From assembly GCA_004802705.1 (NCBI GenBank), contig SGPL01000019.1, forward strand, positions 1-64,000: a stretch of 64,000 nucleotides of DNA, in the 5' to 3' direction. This document shows, piece by piece, positions 21,688-33,673 of the stretch (position 1 is its first letter; the number at the start of each line of letters is the position of its first letter). Source of the stretch: Bondarzewia mesenterica. Its lineage: Eukaryota; Basidiomycota; Agaricomycetes; Russulales; Bondarzewiaceae. The notes below the pieces were generated by a model. The model made no database searches and was not told the origin of the DNA. It was given only the letters and a program-made list of their open reading frames with translations. A program made the position numbers and the translations under genes.

Positions 21688-23968
21688 ATGGCCTTTCTTG
21701 CCGTGGTCGCGCTGCTTTCTATCTCATGGCCAACTGTTTCTTCCGCTATCAGTATGACTGCCATTCAGGGCCCGGCCTTTCAGTCGTCATTTGTAGGTCA
21801 GACCCTATCTAACATTACTGGCGTAGTCTCCGCAAAGGTACGTCTCATCCATTTCCGATCGTGGTTTACTTCCACTCAAACGTCTGTCTGACAGGGATCG
21901 AGTGGTTTCTGGCTCACCGGTCCTGCTTCTACAGACGTTCGCCTATCTCCCGGTCTCAGCGTCTTTACCACATCGACCAGCATCATCTCTTCGGTCGCTG
22001 TCGGTGACTCTATCACTCTCTCTGCTCGCGTTGCAGAATTCCGCTCTTCTTCCTCACCAGGGAACTTATTCGCCACCGAGCTTACTTCTCCTACTAACAT
22101 AATTATTCTTTCCTCCAACAATACTGTATCCGCAATAGTCCTCGGTCGCGACCGTAGCCCACCGACCCAAGCACTGAGCGCGCTCGATACAGGCGCGGAT
22201 GGGTGGTTAAACGTGCCGAATAATGTCTCACAAATTGACGCAGTGAACGCCACGCTCAAACCTGCTGAGTTTGGGCTGGATTTCTGGGAGAGTTTGGAAG
22301 GAGTGCTTGTGACTGTCCCTGAGCCCACCGCTATTGATTTCCAGAATAGCTTTGGGGAGTTCTGGGTACGGGGAGCGTGGAATGCTACAGGCATTAATTC
22401 GCGTGGGGGTCTGACAATTACCATAGGTGAATTGGTACCTATTCATGCACATGAAAACATAGACTTAAGAGTGATGTGCTGGTTAGGGCCGGACGATGTC
22501 CCGGATGCCAATCCTGAGGCGATAATTATTGGTGCCCCCCTTGACGGCTCAAAAAATCCAGAAGTTGCGGTTGGTACCAAGCTGTCTGACATCACTGGCG
22601 TGATTGAATACCAGTATGCGCCTCTTTGATCTAATGTCCCGAGCGTATGTTCAGCTCTCGTAGGTTCGGGTTTTTCTACCTCCTTCCAACCACAGCGCCA
22701 ACCATCATCTCATCTCCGGACCCCGACGTTCCTGCGACCAATCTTACCTCCAACGACAGTACGTGCGTGCTCACTCTTGGAGATTACAATGTACGACTCT
22801 TGTTCTTTCCTTCCATGTACAATATCTGATAATAAATGTTCTGACCTTTATATTTTCTGATTCAGATTGAAAATATGGCCCCGACCTCCTCCCATTTGCC
22901 AATTGTCGCCGGGCACATCGCCAACCATCTCTTACTACCTGATATCGTCTTCGTGCAAGAGGTCCAGGATAATTCTGGTCCAACGAATGACGGCGTCGTT
23001 AGCTCCAATGTCACCCTTACTGCCATCTCCAGTGCTATTGTGAATGCAAGCGATGGTGCGGTCGCATATGACTTTGTTGTAATTGATCCTGTCGATGGCG
23101 CAGATGGTGGTCAACCTGGTGGGAATATTCGTCAAGCGTATCTGTGAGTCATTCTTCCAATTTGAAGAGCTTATCCGTTTATCATGCATGCAGCTACAAG
23201 CCGCAAAAGATGAAGATTGTTCCAGGTGCTCCTGCTGGTGGATCACTTAACGCGACAGAAGCTAAACGCGGCTCGCACGGTAAAGTTAAACTCACGTACG
23301 TCGATTCTTACCTATATTTTCCGGCTCTCAGACGCCGAGCGTCTTGTATCCAGCTTCAATCCCGGCCGCATCGACCCTACAACAGCTGTTGGGACGATTC
23401 GCGCAAACCCCTCGCGGTGCTCTGGGAGACGCCTACTGGCCATCGCTTCTTCACGATCAATCATCACGGCACGTCAAAAGGCGGAAGCTCATCGACAGGT
23501 GGTGATGCTCGTCCTCCCGTGAATTTCAATGTTGAGAAGCGTACGACGCAAGTTGAGGTCATCTCTGTGAGTCATTCTTCTCATCCCTGGTCATTCTAGT
23601 CGTTCCCTCTTCCTAAACATTTCCATCGCGTCGAATAGACCTTCATACAGAGCATCCTGGACCTTGATCCGTTCGCCTCCATCCTCCTCGCTGGCGACTT
23701 CAACGAATATTCTCAAACCCGTTCCGCATTCACATCCCTAGCCAGCGTCATGTTGGAAGCGGACGAACTTGCCAACGTTCCGCCCGTCGAGCGATATACG
23801 TATGTGTTTGACCAGAACAGCGAGGCGCTGGACCATGTGTTCGTGACCAAGGCGGTCGCGCGGAGAGGCGTGGAGATTGAGCATGTACATGTCAATAACT
23901 GGTCACCCAGCTTGGATGTAAGGGCGAGCGATCACGATCCTAGTGTTGCCAAGGTCAAGGTTTGTTGA
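21688..23968 (+). CDS. Secreted endonuclease/exonuclease/phosphatase family nuclease
   Basis: The signal peptide MAFLAVVALLSISWPTVSSA leads a two-part protein. The N-terminal half (GPAFQSSFVGQTLSNITGVV, then SGFWLTG) is an OB-like region that often precedes secreted nucleases. The C-terminal half is the EEP fold: IENMAPTSSHLPIVAGHIAN, DIVFVQEVQD (metal-binding Glu), FFTINHH (active-site Asn/His region), ILLAGDFNEYSQT (Asp/Asn), LDHVFVT and ASDHDPSVAKVKV (catalytic Asp-His). All expected motifs are present, so it is probably an active, metal-dependent DNase or phosphodiesterase outside the cell. About nine exons. One base is missing near 23390: AV must continue as DDSRKPLAVLWETP. The stop is at 23968. 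Confidence 0.88.
23389..23393 (+). other. Frameshift site in the nuclease gene (TTGGG)
   Basis: FNPGRIDPTTAV and DDSRKPLAVLWETP lie in different frames across TTGGG. One extra T or G restores them. Confidence 0.65.
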
Positions 23969-24443
23969 ACATTCGGAGGACAGAGTTGTATATTATACCC
24001 GCAGTTCACGAATATTGGACTGTAGCTGTGGCCTGTGGGGGCTCACAACTCTTTACATCGTATGATCAAATGGCTGTGTGGATCAGGACAAATTTTGAGT
24101 TCGGTTGCGATACACCGACACTGGGGACTATGCATGAACTCACACATTTCCTCCTCAGTCCGGGCAACTCTTGTCAAAAGTTGGAAGCCGATGATGGACT
24201 ACGTAGAACATGGACTTCGTAAGTCAAAGTGAAGAAGATCACTGGCCGTCGGCTGGAAGAGCAGCAAGCTAAGGATAGATTTGGGGTAGATTTCCTCGAA
24301 AAAAAAAAATTGCTCTGAGACAAAATTTAAGAAATGCACCATCGCCAGTCAGACACGGATATCCTGAGGTACGAAGGTATCTACAATATGTCGCTGGGAG
24401 ACTACGTCGCCACCGATATAAATGGTCATACAGTAATTCTTAA
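23969..24443. other. Convergent 3' spacer
   Basis: Between the nuclease stop and the CDC123 stop. It contains an A-run near 24300; no gene is supported. Confidence 0.55.
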
Positions 24444-25859
24444 TCACCTCCTAGATGCCCAATTCAATCCGACTCATCACTCTCCTCCATCCCCCTCTTG
24501 ATCTGCTCTTCCCAGACCTCCCTGAAATCGCCGATATCGCGCCCGGAGCTCAGGCTGAGCGCCTCAAATGGCACCATGTTATGCTGGTGCGCGGGCGCGT
24601 TGTGAACCGCTGCGGGATGCGCGCGCGAGTCAATGATGCGGAGCCGCGGGAGAGGCGTAGGTACTGAGGCAGCGAGGTCGCGGAGTTCCTCGTACGTGAA
24701 CAGCAGCGCGTCGGTGCGTGGGGCGTACGGGTTGAAGTCGAGTATGTGGAAGCGCTCGAGATCGCGCGTGAGGAGGATGTCAAAGACATCTGTTGGTCTA
24801 TTATATCAGTGCAACCTTGCTCACGGCGAAAAAGGGCGTACAATTCTCTGTCTTGGTCCACTTGGGTTTAACGTGGGTCTCCCAATAAGTTTTGACCGAC
24901 GATACAATTTTCGCTTGCGTGTCTGACTCGTTCATGAAATCGTAATAATTCATATCGCGCTGTGATATGCCTATAAATCCACCCAGCGCATATATGAGAC
25001 CGATGAAAAATTCTAGGATTTGAACACTCACCAACGAACAGGCCCTCGCGAACAAAACATCGCATCTCACGGCTACGGTCCATGGCATACCATTTCCTCA
25101 ACACCAACTCGAGCTCGTATTTATCGACAGCATCTTCGGCGACAACCTCAGAGGTCAACGATAGGTCGTCACAGCCAGCAAATACCATGTCGGGGCTCAG
25201 GTCATGCGTGATGAAGTCGGAACTCTTGAGCAAGAGGTAGACGTCTGCTGGGGACGTGCATTTGAGCGGGGACGACGACGGCAGAAGCCATGAAGCATCC
25301 TGCGGAAATAATCATCCAAAATTCCAAATAACGAGCACCCACGGATTAGTCGATCGTAAACGTGAAAGTTGATCAACGGGAGAAAAAAATCCACCGACCT
25401 TGGGCGAAGAAAAATTGAGTTTGGGGAACACAGCACCGTACTCACGTACGGCGCTCCTGATCAGCGCATCCAGTTCCGGAAACGCAAACTGTTGGGGATG
25501 CACCCCATCTTTGTCTTTGTCTTCGTCCCCGTCCTCCTCAGGTACGGTACTATCATCATCGTCTTGGAGTGTGCTCTGTGCCGGCCTGTCCGAGTGGGTC
25601 TCACCAAACTGGCTGCAAAAAAGAAAAACGCAGATGACAGCGCGAAGAGCGGACGCACGAACACGTCTTCAGAGCCGTTTGGCACAAACACGCTGTCCGC
25701 GTCTAGGTAGGCGCGGAAGTCAGAACTCAGGGGCCGGATGACGGTGGACTTGATGGTGAGCGCAGAGAAAGAGGGGTACCAAGATGAGAATTGGAAGGCG
25801 AGGACGTCCTTGCGTGTGATGAAGGGGAATAGTGGAATGTCTGATGTTGACGAAGACAT
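24444..25859 (-). CDS. CDC123: CDC123 (D123) eIF2 assembly factor
   Basis: CDC123 is an ATP-grasp-like cytosolic chaperone that helps join eIF2 alpha and gamma. The protein starts MSSSTSDIPLFPFITRKDVL, then FQFSSWYPSFSALTIKSTVI and FRAYLDADSVFVPNG. Conserved blocks follow: FPKLNFSSPKDASWLLPSSS with LKCTSPADVYLLLKSSDFI, YELELVLRKWYAMDRSREMR, CFVREGLFVGISQRDMNYYD, and DILLTRDLERFHILDFNPYA with PRTDALLFTYEEL. Asp and Asn in DFNPYAPRTD are nucleotide- and metal-binding residues in this family. Five or six exons. The C-terminus is acidic (REVWEEQIKRGMEESDESDW). A disordered acidic insert encoded near 25500-25560 is usual. Confidence 0.93.
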
Positions 25860-26293
25860 GGAGAATATATCAATCGCCCCTAAAGTACGAAGCACTTGAG
25901 AATCAGAAATCTTCAGCCATCCATGTGATTGCACAAAGCTGGGCGTTCACGGAGCTCAAAGCTGATGCTCGTATGCATAACTTTCCAACAATTCCTCCCT
26001 CAACTGAGCAGACTCTAAAAAAAGTAACATAAAATATTTTGAGAAGTGAACGATCATCTCAGTCATGTATGCATTATTTTCCTTCCTAACAAAGTACCGT
26101 ACTCATCCTCCTCCCATCTACAAGGAAAGGCAGTCAATGCCCGACTGTAACGTCTCTAAGACCGACCGTGTATAACGAATGGATCTCTCGAATATCCTCT
26201 GCACGCGATGTCTCAAAAAATGATATCATGCCACCAAACCCCGAATAGTCAACACTCGAACGGTAAAGCGAAATGGCTCGTGGCGACGCGATT
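25860..26293. other. Spacer between CDC123 promoter and desaturase 3' end
   Basis: Both flanking genes are on the minus strand. This holds the CDC123 promoter and the desaturase 3' UTR. No gene is seen. Confidence 0.55.
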
Positions 26294-28137
26294 TTATTTG
26301 TCAACCTCAATTCCAGAGTCGCTGGCACTGACGTCTGGAAAGACCGGACGCGTAGCAGCGAGACCCTTGGAGTTCTTGTAGAACAGGACGTCGCCCTCGT
26401 CCTCGACGAACTAGAAAAACAATCGTGAGCGAAACTGCCTCGAGGAGCTTGGCCAAGACATACCCGGCACTCCCTCATGACACGGTAAACCTCCTTCCAG
26501 CCACCAGGCGCGCCTTGCAGCTTGATACCAGACTGCCCAAGACGCTTGCGAAGGGCGTACGTCGCCTCCCAACTATCTGGACCGTCAGAACTAGTCTCAG
26601 ATCACTGATTTATAAGACTTACGCATGGTAGTGGGGAATTTTGCTAGCGACATGGTGGGCCACGTGTGTCTCGGAAATACCGTGTGTTGTACATGCACCG
26701 ATCCATCCCATGAAAGAACCGAGGTCTCCAAGGAGGTTGCGGTCAAGGGTGGCGAGCGCACCTCGAGGGAAAGTGAATTCGGGGGCACGATAATGGGGAA
26801 GCAAGGGGTCGGTGTGCTGAAGGAATGTGATGAGAATAAGCCAGTGGTTGACCCTGATGGGACAAGAAAATAGGTCAGCTTCAAGCGCGCACAAGACACG
26901 GGAAAACACGTGCCAGAGGTAAGGGACAAGATAGAGTCGGAAGACCTCGGCGAAACCACTCTTGTATATCCACGCGATCAAGGTCCCCAGCCAAATCATG
27001 ACTCCAATGTCCGAAGCAATGATTTGGCCGTAATGATTGGGACTGAAGATCACGGAGTTGGGATTGAAATCTATGAAGACGCATAAGTTTTGGGGAGACA
27101 GAAAAATATGAAATGAACGCACGGTTTGTGCCAGCGGGGTAGCGCTTCTGGCCGGACGCATTCGTAATCAAATACAAGGGCCAACCGAAGAGCTGAATGT
27201 GATACAAACAAAATCAAGGGACATCAGAAAGAAGATGGGAGTGACAGATCACAAGGTATACACCCGAATGGGGAGCTAAGTCGCGTTTGGGAACGAAAAT
27301 GAAATAAAAGAACATACCAAGTAAGCGGTGGAATAGTACATAGCACCGATGGGCGACTCTCCAAGAGCCTCACGAAGTTCATTCATGACCTCGTTAGAGA
27401 TGCTAGATCCCCAGACATCCTCTTTGGCGGAGTCAAATGCAGGCAAACGCAACTGAGACCTGGTCTTCGGAACGAAAACCTGGTCCTGAGACATATGCCC
27501 AGTTGAGGCATGGTGTTTGGCGTGAGAGATACGCCAAGAGTGGTATGGAACACCAAGGCTGGCAAGACATGATTAGGTAACACGCGTGCTGTGGATCATG
27601 AAAGGAAGCTCACCCGGAGTGAAGAACCCAACCAACAGCGTTGTTGATAAACTTAGACTCGGAAAATGCTTGGTGACCGCATTCATGAGCGACCACCCAA
27701 AGCCCGGTAGCGACGAGGCCGACCGCAAATCCGTAGAGGGACCAAAGGGCGAAGCGAGCAAAGGTGTAGAGGAAGGGGCTCGGAAGGGAGAAGGTCGCCG
27801 GGTTGATCAAGGTGTCAAAGTAGGTGGCAGTTTTATAGATGCATGCGATAAGGAAAAAGTCCCAAAACCTAGGAGGGAATGAAGTCGCGTCAGACGCCCA
27901 TAACGGGTGTGGGGGAAAGATACTGAGAAGCTCACATGTAGAGGGATGATCGGAAAGCCGACCGCTTGAAACAGTGAGAGCTACGTCGGAAAATGAGGAT
28001 GAGCACGTGTAAAGTGGTGTTTTCAAAGGAAAGACTCACGGAATCGACGAGAGGAGATCTTTGACGGTGAGGTCAGGAATAATGAACTGGGCTTGGTCAA
28101 CGACGGTGGTAACACCGTCCGCGGAAGTCGTTTTCAT
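26294..28137 (-). CDS. Delta-12 fatty-acid desaturase (FAD2 type)
   Basis: Di-iron ER membrane enzyme that turns oleoyl into linoleoyl chains. All three histidine boxes are present: HECGH in LWVVAHECGHQAF, HAKHH in SWRISHAKHHAST, and HVAHH in ISETHVAHHVASKIPHYHAW. The N-terminus (FIIPDLTVKDLLSSIPSHCFKR) is the usual cytosolic lead, and hydrophobic segments (FWDFFLIACIYKTATYF, FARFALWSLYGFAVGLVATG, NHWLILITFLQ) span the membrane. About eight exons. The stop is at 26294 after ASDSGIEVDK. A TATAAAA lies about 130 bp upstream of the ATG. The histidine boxes place it with delta-12 rather than delta-9 enzymes; bifunctional delta-12/15 activity cannot be excluded. Confidence 0.92.
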
Positions 28138-28264
28138 GATAAATGAACGGTGGTGGGAGAGGGGAACGTCTAAAGGCGGGCGGTCTATTGGGCACGGAAG
28201 AAAGAAATGAGACCGTGCCTGTTGGATGGTCTAAAGGAAAGAAAGAAAAAGGCTACGTTGCACA

Positions 28265-28271
28265 TTTTATA
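28265..28271 (-). promoter_or_regulatory. TATA box of the desaturase gene
   Basis: TATAAAA on the minus strand about 130 bp upstream of the ATG at 28137. Confidence 0.55.
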
Positions 28272-29049
28272 TTGGGGTATGGCAATGCCGATTCGGCAAT
28301 TGCCGGCACTATAAAATCTTTTACTTTGAGTTCGATTGCACTCTGGGCAATTCCAGTTCCTCCATGACCGTGAATATCGTACCACCGCTCTCTCTTTCCA
28401 TGTCTTGCCACAGCGTTTCGTTGCGTATTCATCAAACTCTGTTCCTCGTATGAATTATTTCCATTCCAATAAGTCTAATCCGAGGAGTGCGGCTGAGGTA
28501 CGTACTCGGGCACATACCCCAAAGAATATATAGACCTCCAGTTGTCCACATCTGCAACTAATTTAGCAATGCAGAAGAGGGAAGCACTACACGGCTAGAC
28601 GGAGGCAGATTTTTGGGCACCCCATATTCTTTCAATATTGGTCATATTTCGTGACTTATGTGGAAGTGGTTTTCGAGCTTCGCATATTTTTGTTTATATA
28701 TCCTGGTTTTGAGCACTGTGATTGGCTGCAAGCTATATGCAAGCTGCCAAAATTTCTTCCACACGAGTCACAATATTTGGCAAGTATTTGGTGGATATGT
28801 GATGCCCAAATATATGCCTGTGTCTGCCGTACTAGTCTGCGTAACCCTGGTCATACGAACCCACATCAATGCTTTACAATCTCAAAGTTCAACCCCATGA
28901 GACAAAACGATTGCAAGGTAATCAGTGATTTGAACGAAGAAAACGACAGAACCAATATAAATATAATATACAAAGTCCATGGGATCGATAATAAAATCTG
29001 CATGATGCACCGCACATAGATGGGGCAGACGCCTCAGCCAGCGTATTCG
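28272..29049. other. AT-rich intergenic region
   Basis: Between the desaturase promoter and the CK1 3' end. It is clearly AT-richer than the surrounding genes, with several TATATA and AAATATTTGG-like words near 28680-28820. No supported gene. Confidence 0.5.
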
Positions 29050-31080
29050 TTACACGACCTTCAAACGCTCCGCCATACCCTCCAAAAAAGCGAAGCCGTC
29101 CTTCGTGACATTCCGGCCAGTAGTCTTGTCCGTCAACGACCCAAATTCTGTCAACAGAGCCGCGAGTGTCTTGTTATCCCGCGCCTTGCCGACCCCCTGC
29201 CGTAACTGCCACAACTTGTTCAGCCTCTCTCTCCCCATCGGCCGAGGTTGCGTGTTCTCCTCATTTTCAGCCGACGCTTTACTCCGTCCAGTCTTGCTGC
29301 GCGATGTGCGTAGTGGGACGATGAAGACAGACGGATCGGCGAGTTGCTTGTGCAGGGCATCCAGGAAGGCAAACCCTTCACGTGTGAGCGTCCGCGAGGT
29401 GTTGCTCTTCAATAGCGCGGTGAACTCGTAAACAAGAGACGCCACCGCCTGGTTGTCTGTCGCCTGGAATACCGCCTTGGATAATCTTTCCAATTTGATC
29501 GCTTTGTCCTGTCGACGAACGGCGGGTGAGGCGTGTGAGCTGTCGCTGATGACGATGAGATTTGTGGGGTTGACCAACGGTGCCGATTTCTTCAACGGTT
29601 TCGCAAGGGCTTTCGAATTATTGAGCACATTGGGAGATGCTCCTTGAATGTTCTTCTTGTCGCCCAACACAGGTCGATTGTCTAATTTCAAACCCGCCAG
29701 AGCATGAAGGACCTTCTCCATCTGCTTAGCGTCCTGCGCGCGTTGCGATGTCGGGGCGCGCTGAGGATGCGTAGCGGATATCTAAAACGCCACATTTATT
29801 AACGTTCACGACACCGACACTTGCAAAAAGTAACATGGTATTGAAAGTCGCTTGCCTTGGATTCAATCAGAGGAGGCCAAATAAATGGCTCCACGTTACC
29901 GAACCCCAATTCTCGCCCGAGATCACGAAACAGGCTTGTGCAGTACGCGTAGTCTGGGTTGGCAGTGAAGGACAGCCCTCGGCAATAACGCAAGAAAATT
30001 TCGAACTCTTCTGGAAGACCGCGGCAAAGGTCATCTGGCTGGGCTAGGCGCTTCTGTCGCTTCAACCGGTTGTGCGCCATTTCGTCTGCGGGGATGCCAT
30101 TCCGTGTCCATGCAAGTCCGTTAGGGGTGAGGAGATGTACGAGAAGTAGGGCTGCGGCTTCAAGGTCGTCACGCCGTGATGCGGCTGTTTCGAACGACGT
30201 CGATAGTTAGTTTGCAGCAAGAGTGGAAGTGACGAAGGGAAGTAAATTGCGACATACCTTTTCCTCGACAGTGAACATTAACACTCGAGAACCAGTAGTT
30301 TCCGATGAAATGCTCAGGACGGGTGTTCGGTATGTGTTTCCTAGTTCTGTGGTCGATATACATCTTCGAAAACCCGAAGTCAATCATGTAAAGGATTTTG
30401 TCGTTTTCTGCGAGACCCAGGACGATGTTTCCGAGCTGAACGTCGCGATGCAAGACCCCGCGCGAGTGCATGAACTCTAGCCGAGATATCTTGACAGGAG
30501 CGCAGTACGTCAGCTACGAGCAAGAGATGCAAGAGCGAGACAAAGAGCGGTGTGGAGGATAGATACGGGGAGCCATTGGCAGAAAATGGACGTGNGAAGC
30601 AAACAGGCAGAACACTGACCAGTTGTACCGCAATCGAGCAGACGGTCCGAAGATCGAACGGGGCTTTTCCGTTCTTTCGATATATCCCATCCAAGCTGCT
30701 CCCTAACAGNTCNATCGCCAGATAGTCGTACTTCCCTTGCACTCCGGCAGCCCAGAGCCTCGGCATACCNACGCCACCCTGGAGCAANGGATAGACAGCN
30801 CGCTCGCGAGCGTTGGTGGGNTAATCAATGTCGACATCCTGGATTTTGAGCGCCACAGTGTCTTGCCCTATAAATTAACAGNCTCAGCATCCGAAACGAT
30901 GTCATGGTGCNTCTCANAATGGATCAGNGACTTACTCGTGACATGGACGGCCTCCCANGTTGCGCCTAGGGGAAAAGTCAGCTCGATCANGGATGGACAT
31001 GCGGCGAACNCATGCGCACCCGAAACGCCTGAACCGAGCGGACGAACGAGAGCGTAGTTAGCGATGTAGGACGGAAGCAT
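29050..31080 (-). CDS. Divergent casein kinase 1-like protein kinase
   Basis: A CK1-group kinase. The start MLPSYIANYALVRPLGSGVS gives a short glycine loop. VALKIQDVD holds the ATP-anchoring Lys, and GMPRLWAAGVQGKYDYLA follows. The catalytic loop reads HRDVQLGNIVLG: the usual catalytic-loop Lys is Gln (codon at 30438-30436). YMIDFGFSKMYIDHRTRKHI keeps DFG, and FIGNYWFSSVNVHCRGK replaces the CK1 motif SIGTARYMSINTH. SRRDDLEAAALLLVHLLTPN and PEEFEIFLRYCRGLSF complete the domain. After it comes an intrinsically charged linker, then two similar repeats ending GFAFLDAL and GFAFLEGM. Several N bases fall in the N-terminal exons (30595-31100) but mostly keep the frame. The splice site at exon 1 is blurred by an N. 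Confidence 0.85.
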
Positions 31081-31712
31081 TACAAAGAGCNTTGCGAATN
31101 CAGTGTGAGTCACAAATCAAGATAGTAGTATGTGGAGTACGATAGGAATTATTGGGCCAGATTCGAGTCACAGTCGATAATGTGGAGTCAGAAAAAAACG
31201 CGTCCGCGAGCNCGCAGGTGGCGTGGCGGTATGTCGACGTCGCTNGAGGGGAGTTGGTGTTCAGACCAACAATGTAAAAACGCAGAAGAATTCGGTGTTC
31301 CAGATAGTGGTGTGCGTTATAGAAGTAAACANCACGCGTAGATGACTGCGACGACTCGTCCGACGGCGGTGGTTTGCGAACGACTTTCACTGAGTGGCGC
31401 GACATCACGAGATGTTCGAAACGTGCAGCGTGACCGCGTTCNCGTCTATTACATAAAATATCGCCGCGAGGTCTACACGCGGTTTCGGACGCGCCGTGAC
31501 TCATGCAAGAACTTAAGCCGCTCGGGTTTAAACGTTTTTTACCTTTCAGTGACTCAGAATTCGGAGTCTGATTCTAACCATCGCTACATATATAAAGTGA
31601 GTTCGATACGTTTTAGCTAGAGCTCCAGTGCTTCTGTCTCTTTCCTTTGGACGTTCCCAGCCTCTATCAACCACCTAACTGTCAGTATTCATCAAACCGT
31701 CGTTGCGTCTCC
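31081..31712. other. Divergent promoter region of CK1 and histidine phosphatase 1
   Basis: Contains a few N bases. TATATAAA at 31589-31596 lies 117 bp before the phosphatase ATG. No further gene is supported. Confidence 0.55.
31589..31596 (+). promoter_or_regulatory. TATA box of histidine phosphatase 1
   Basis: TATATAAA 117 bp upstream of the ATG at 31713. Confidence 0.55.
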
Positions 31713-32798
31713 ATGAACAATTCCGACCAATTGGAATCTCCGACGAAAACTGTCCAGGTAGCTGGCGGTACCATCGAGCCGGATGCTTCGTCTGGCTTAA
31801 GCGCGGCGAGTCCTTCCAAAGCATCGGACTGGAAATACATCACAATCTCCTTGATCAGACATGCCCAGGTGCGGATTCATTTCTCTTCAAGTACTGTTTC
31901 TGCTTTAGTTTCTGACACTCAATCCGCAAATTGCACGAACGACATCATATAGTCCATGGAAAATTGCGGTCACAAAGACGTATCAGTAAACAGTTACACG
32001 GATGATGGGCCCGATCCTCTGAGCTCGTTAGGAGTCCTTCAAGCCGAAAGGCTTGGTCAGGAGTGGGCCGACGTTCCTATTACGGCCATCTATTCTTCGC
32101 CCTACGAACGTGCACTGCAAACCGCCAAATATTTGGCCGAGCACAACGGCTCGTGCCATGAAGTGCAGACTGACGAGGCGCTCATCGAGCGCAAGCTTGG
32201 AAAGTATGCCTTGATTTGCCTCCGACGTGGCGATGCCACGGGCTTCCTGGAAAACCGCGATGGGCCCAGAGGTTCCCACCCGGACACTGACCGACAATAC
32301 ACCCCACCCGGCGGCGGCGAGAGCCTGGACGACGTCAAATGGCGTGCATGGGACATTTTCTTGATGCTGGTGACGAGGTTTGCTGTGGGCTCCAACAGCG
32401 TACCGGAGGAATATCGTGCGGACGAGAAGTCGGAAATATGGTTGCAAGAAAAGTACCGGGAAGGGCTGTGGTACCACAAGATGCATGATTGCAAGCCCGG
32501 GGACNTNCCGGACGGCATCCCCCATATCGTGCTCGTCAGCCACAATGTCTTTCTGTGCGAATTCTATGAGATGCTTTTGCAAAGCGCGCATACAACGGGA
32601 ACGCACTGGACTACTTACAGCCATTACATGAACACTGGATGGCACGTCTCCATTCCTTTGTCTTCATGTCACTCACCGCAACTATTTTCTAGGTCACGTC
32701 ATGTCATCCGGTACAGGGAGGATTCAGATATCTCACTGCAATTTTGCAATCTGGAGACTCCTCTAGGTGCCGAGCGAATGGTGAAGTATATTCAATGA
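31713..32798 (+). CDS. Histidine phosphatase (phosphoglycerate-mutase-like) family protein, intact copy
   Basis: The branch-1 histidine phosphatase motif is read as WKYITISLIRHAQ, with the nucleophile His at 31860-31862, then after an intron SMENCGHKDVSV. DPLSSLGVLQAERLG, AIYSSPYERALQTAKYL (second Arg), DEALIERKLGK, YTPPGGGES and IVLVSHNVFLCEFYEML (second catalytic His at 32541-32543) complete the site. Exons are 31713-31869, 31951-32641 and 32693-32798. The last intron starts GC at 32642 (GC-AG); its position is the same as in the neighbouring paralog, whose donor is GT. The product probably acts on a small phosphate ester or phosphoprotein; the substrate is unknown. Three N bases do not break the frame. 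It is followed 876 bp downstream by a paralog. Confidence 0.87.
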
Positions 32799-33673
32799 TG
32801 GCACTAGCGCTTTCAGAACATCGCGTCGGTCACCGGTCATGACTCCTCGGAGGCAAAGTGCAGTTGTCGGGTGAATTCGTGTATGGGCCAACTGGTAGAA
32901 TTATGAATATGGCTTCCACTATTGCACCTAGCTTTACATGGTCAGCCCTAACATTCATCATCAATGTAATTGAACAAATTAGCAGATCGATAAAGAGCTT
33001 TATGCTTTACAATGATGCCGTTGGTGATCAAGGCTTCCGTATATGGAGAATTGAACCAAGGATTGTTTTATGCATAAATAAAGTTCCAGCCGGATGCCGA
33101 AGCAGCGGCCTTCGATAGCCTTTGATTCGCTTCGAGTTCTTTCTTCGACTTCATCTTCTGCACAGTGAACATACATGTTTTTGTCATCGACGGCCGTTGG
33201 TGGCGAAGGGATACAGACGACCGGTCACATCAAGGATTGGATATGAGAGAGTCAGATAGAGCATTGCCGCGGTGAGTAAACTTGGATAATTCTAGTCCTC
33301 GCGACTCAACAACACAGATCGACTACAGTAATTTCAATGTAGGTCACTGCCCACAGTGATTCATGAGCAGTATCATAAACGCTCATAGCCTGCACTCGTA
33401 GCGATCATGGTCATAAGATCGATGGTGAGTACAAAGGACGATAACAGTGCACTAATTGTGGAAAGGGATAACCAGGATAGACCAGGAGAACAACGATGAA
33501 GGCCCTAGCGTCGGATACCTTATGCGCGCAACCTAGTCCATTTTCTTGCATGCATACAAAAGAGCACCAGGTTTCGCTACGATAGTCCCAGCATCCCTGC
33601 GATTCAACCGTATACTCAGCGTAACTTCGTTCATCGAAATCACTTCCCAGCCTCACACATCCTCTCAATACGT
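32799..33673. other. Spacer between the two histidine-phosphatase paralogs
   Basis: No gene or relic recognised in about 0.9 kb. It is presumably the 3' UTR of the first copy and the promoter of the second. Confidence 0.5.

Larger units (their letters stand above)
30595..32507. other. Patch of isolated ambiguous bases 1
   Basis: About two dozen single N bases across the CK1 start, the intergenic region and histidine phosphatase 1. They keep the coding frame, so they stand for undetermined substitutions rather than gaps. Confidence 0.9.
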
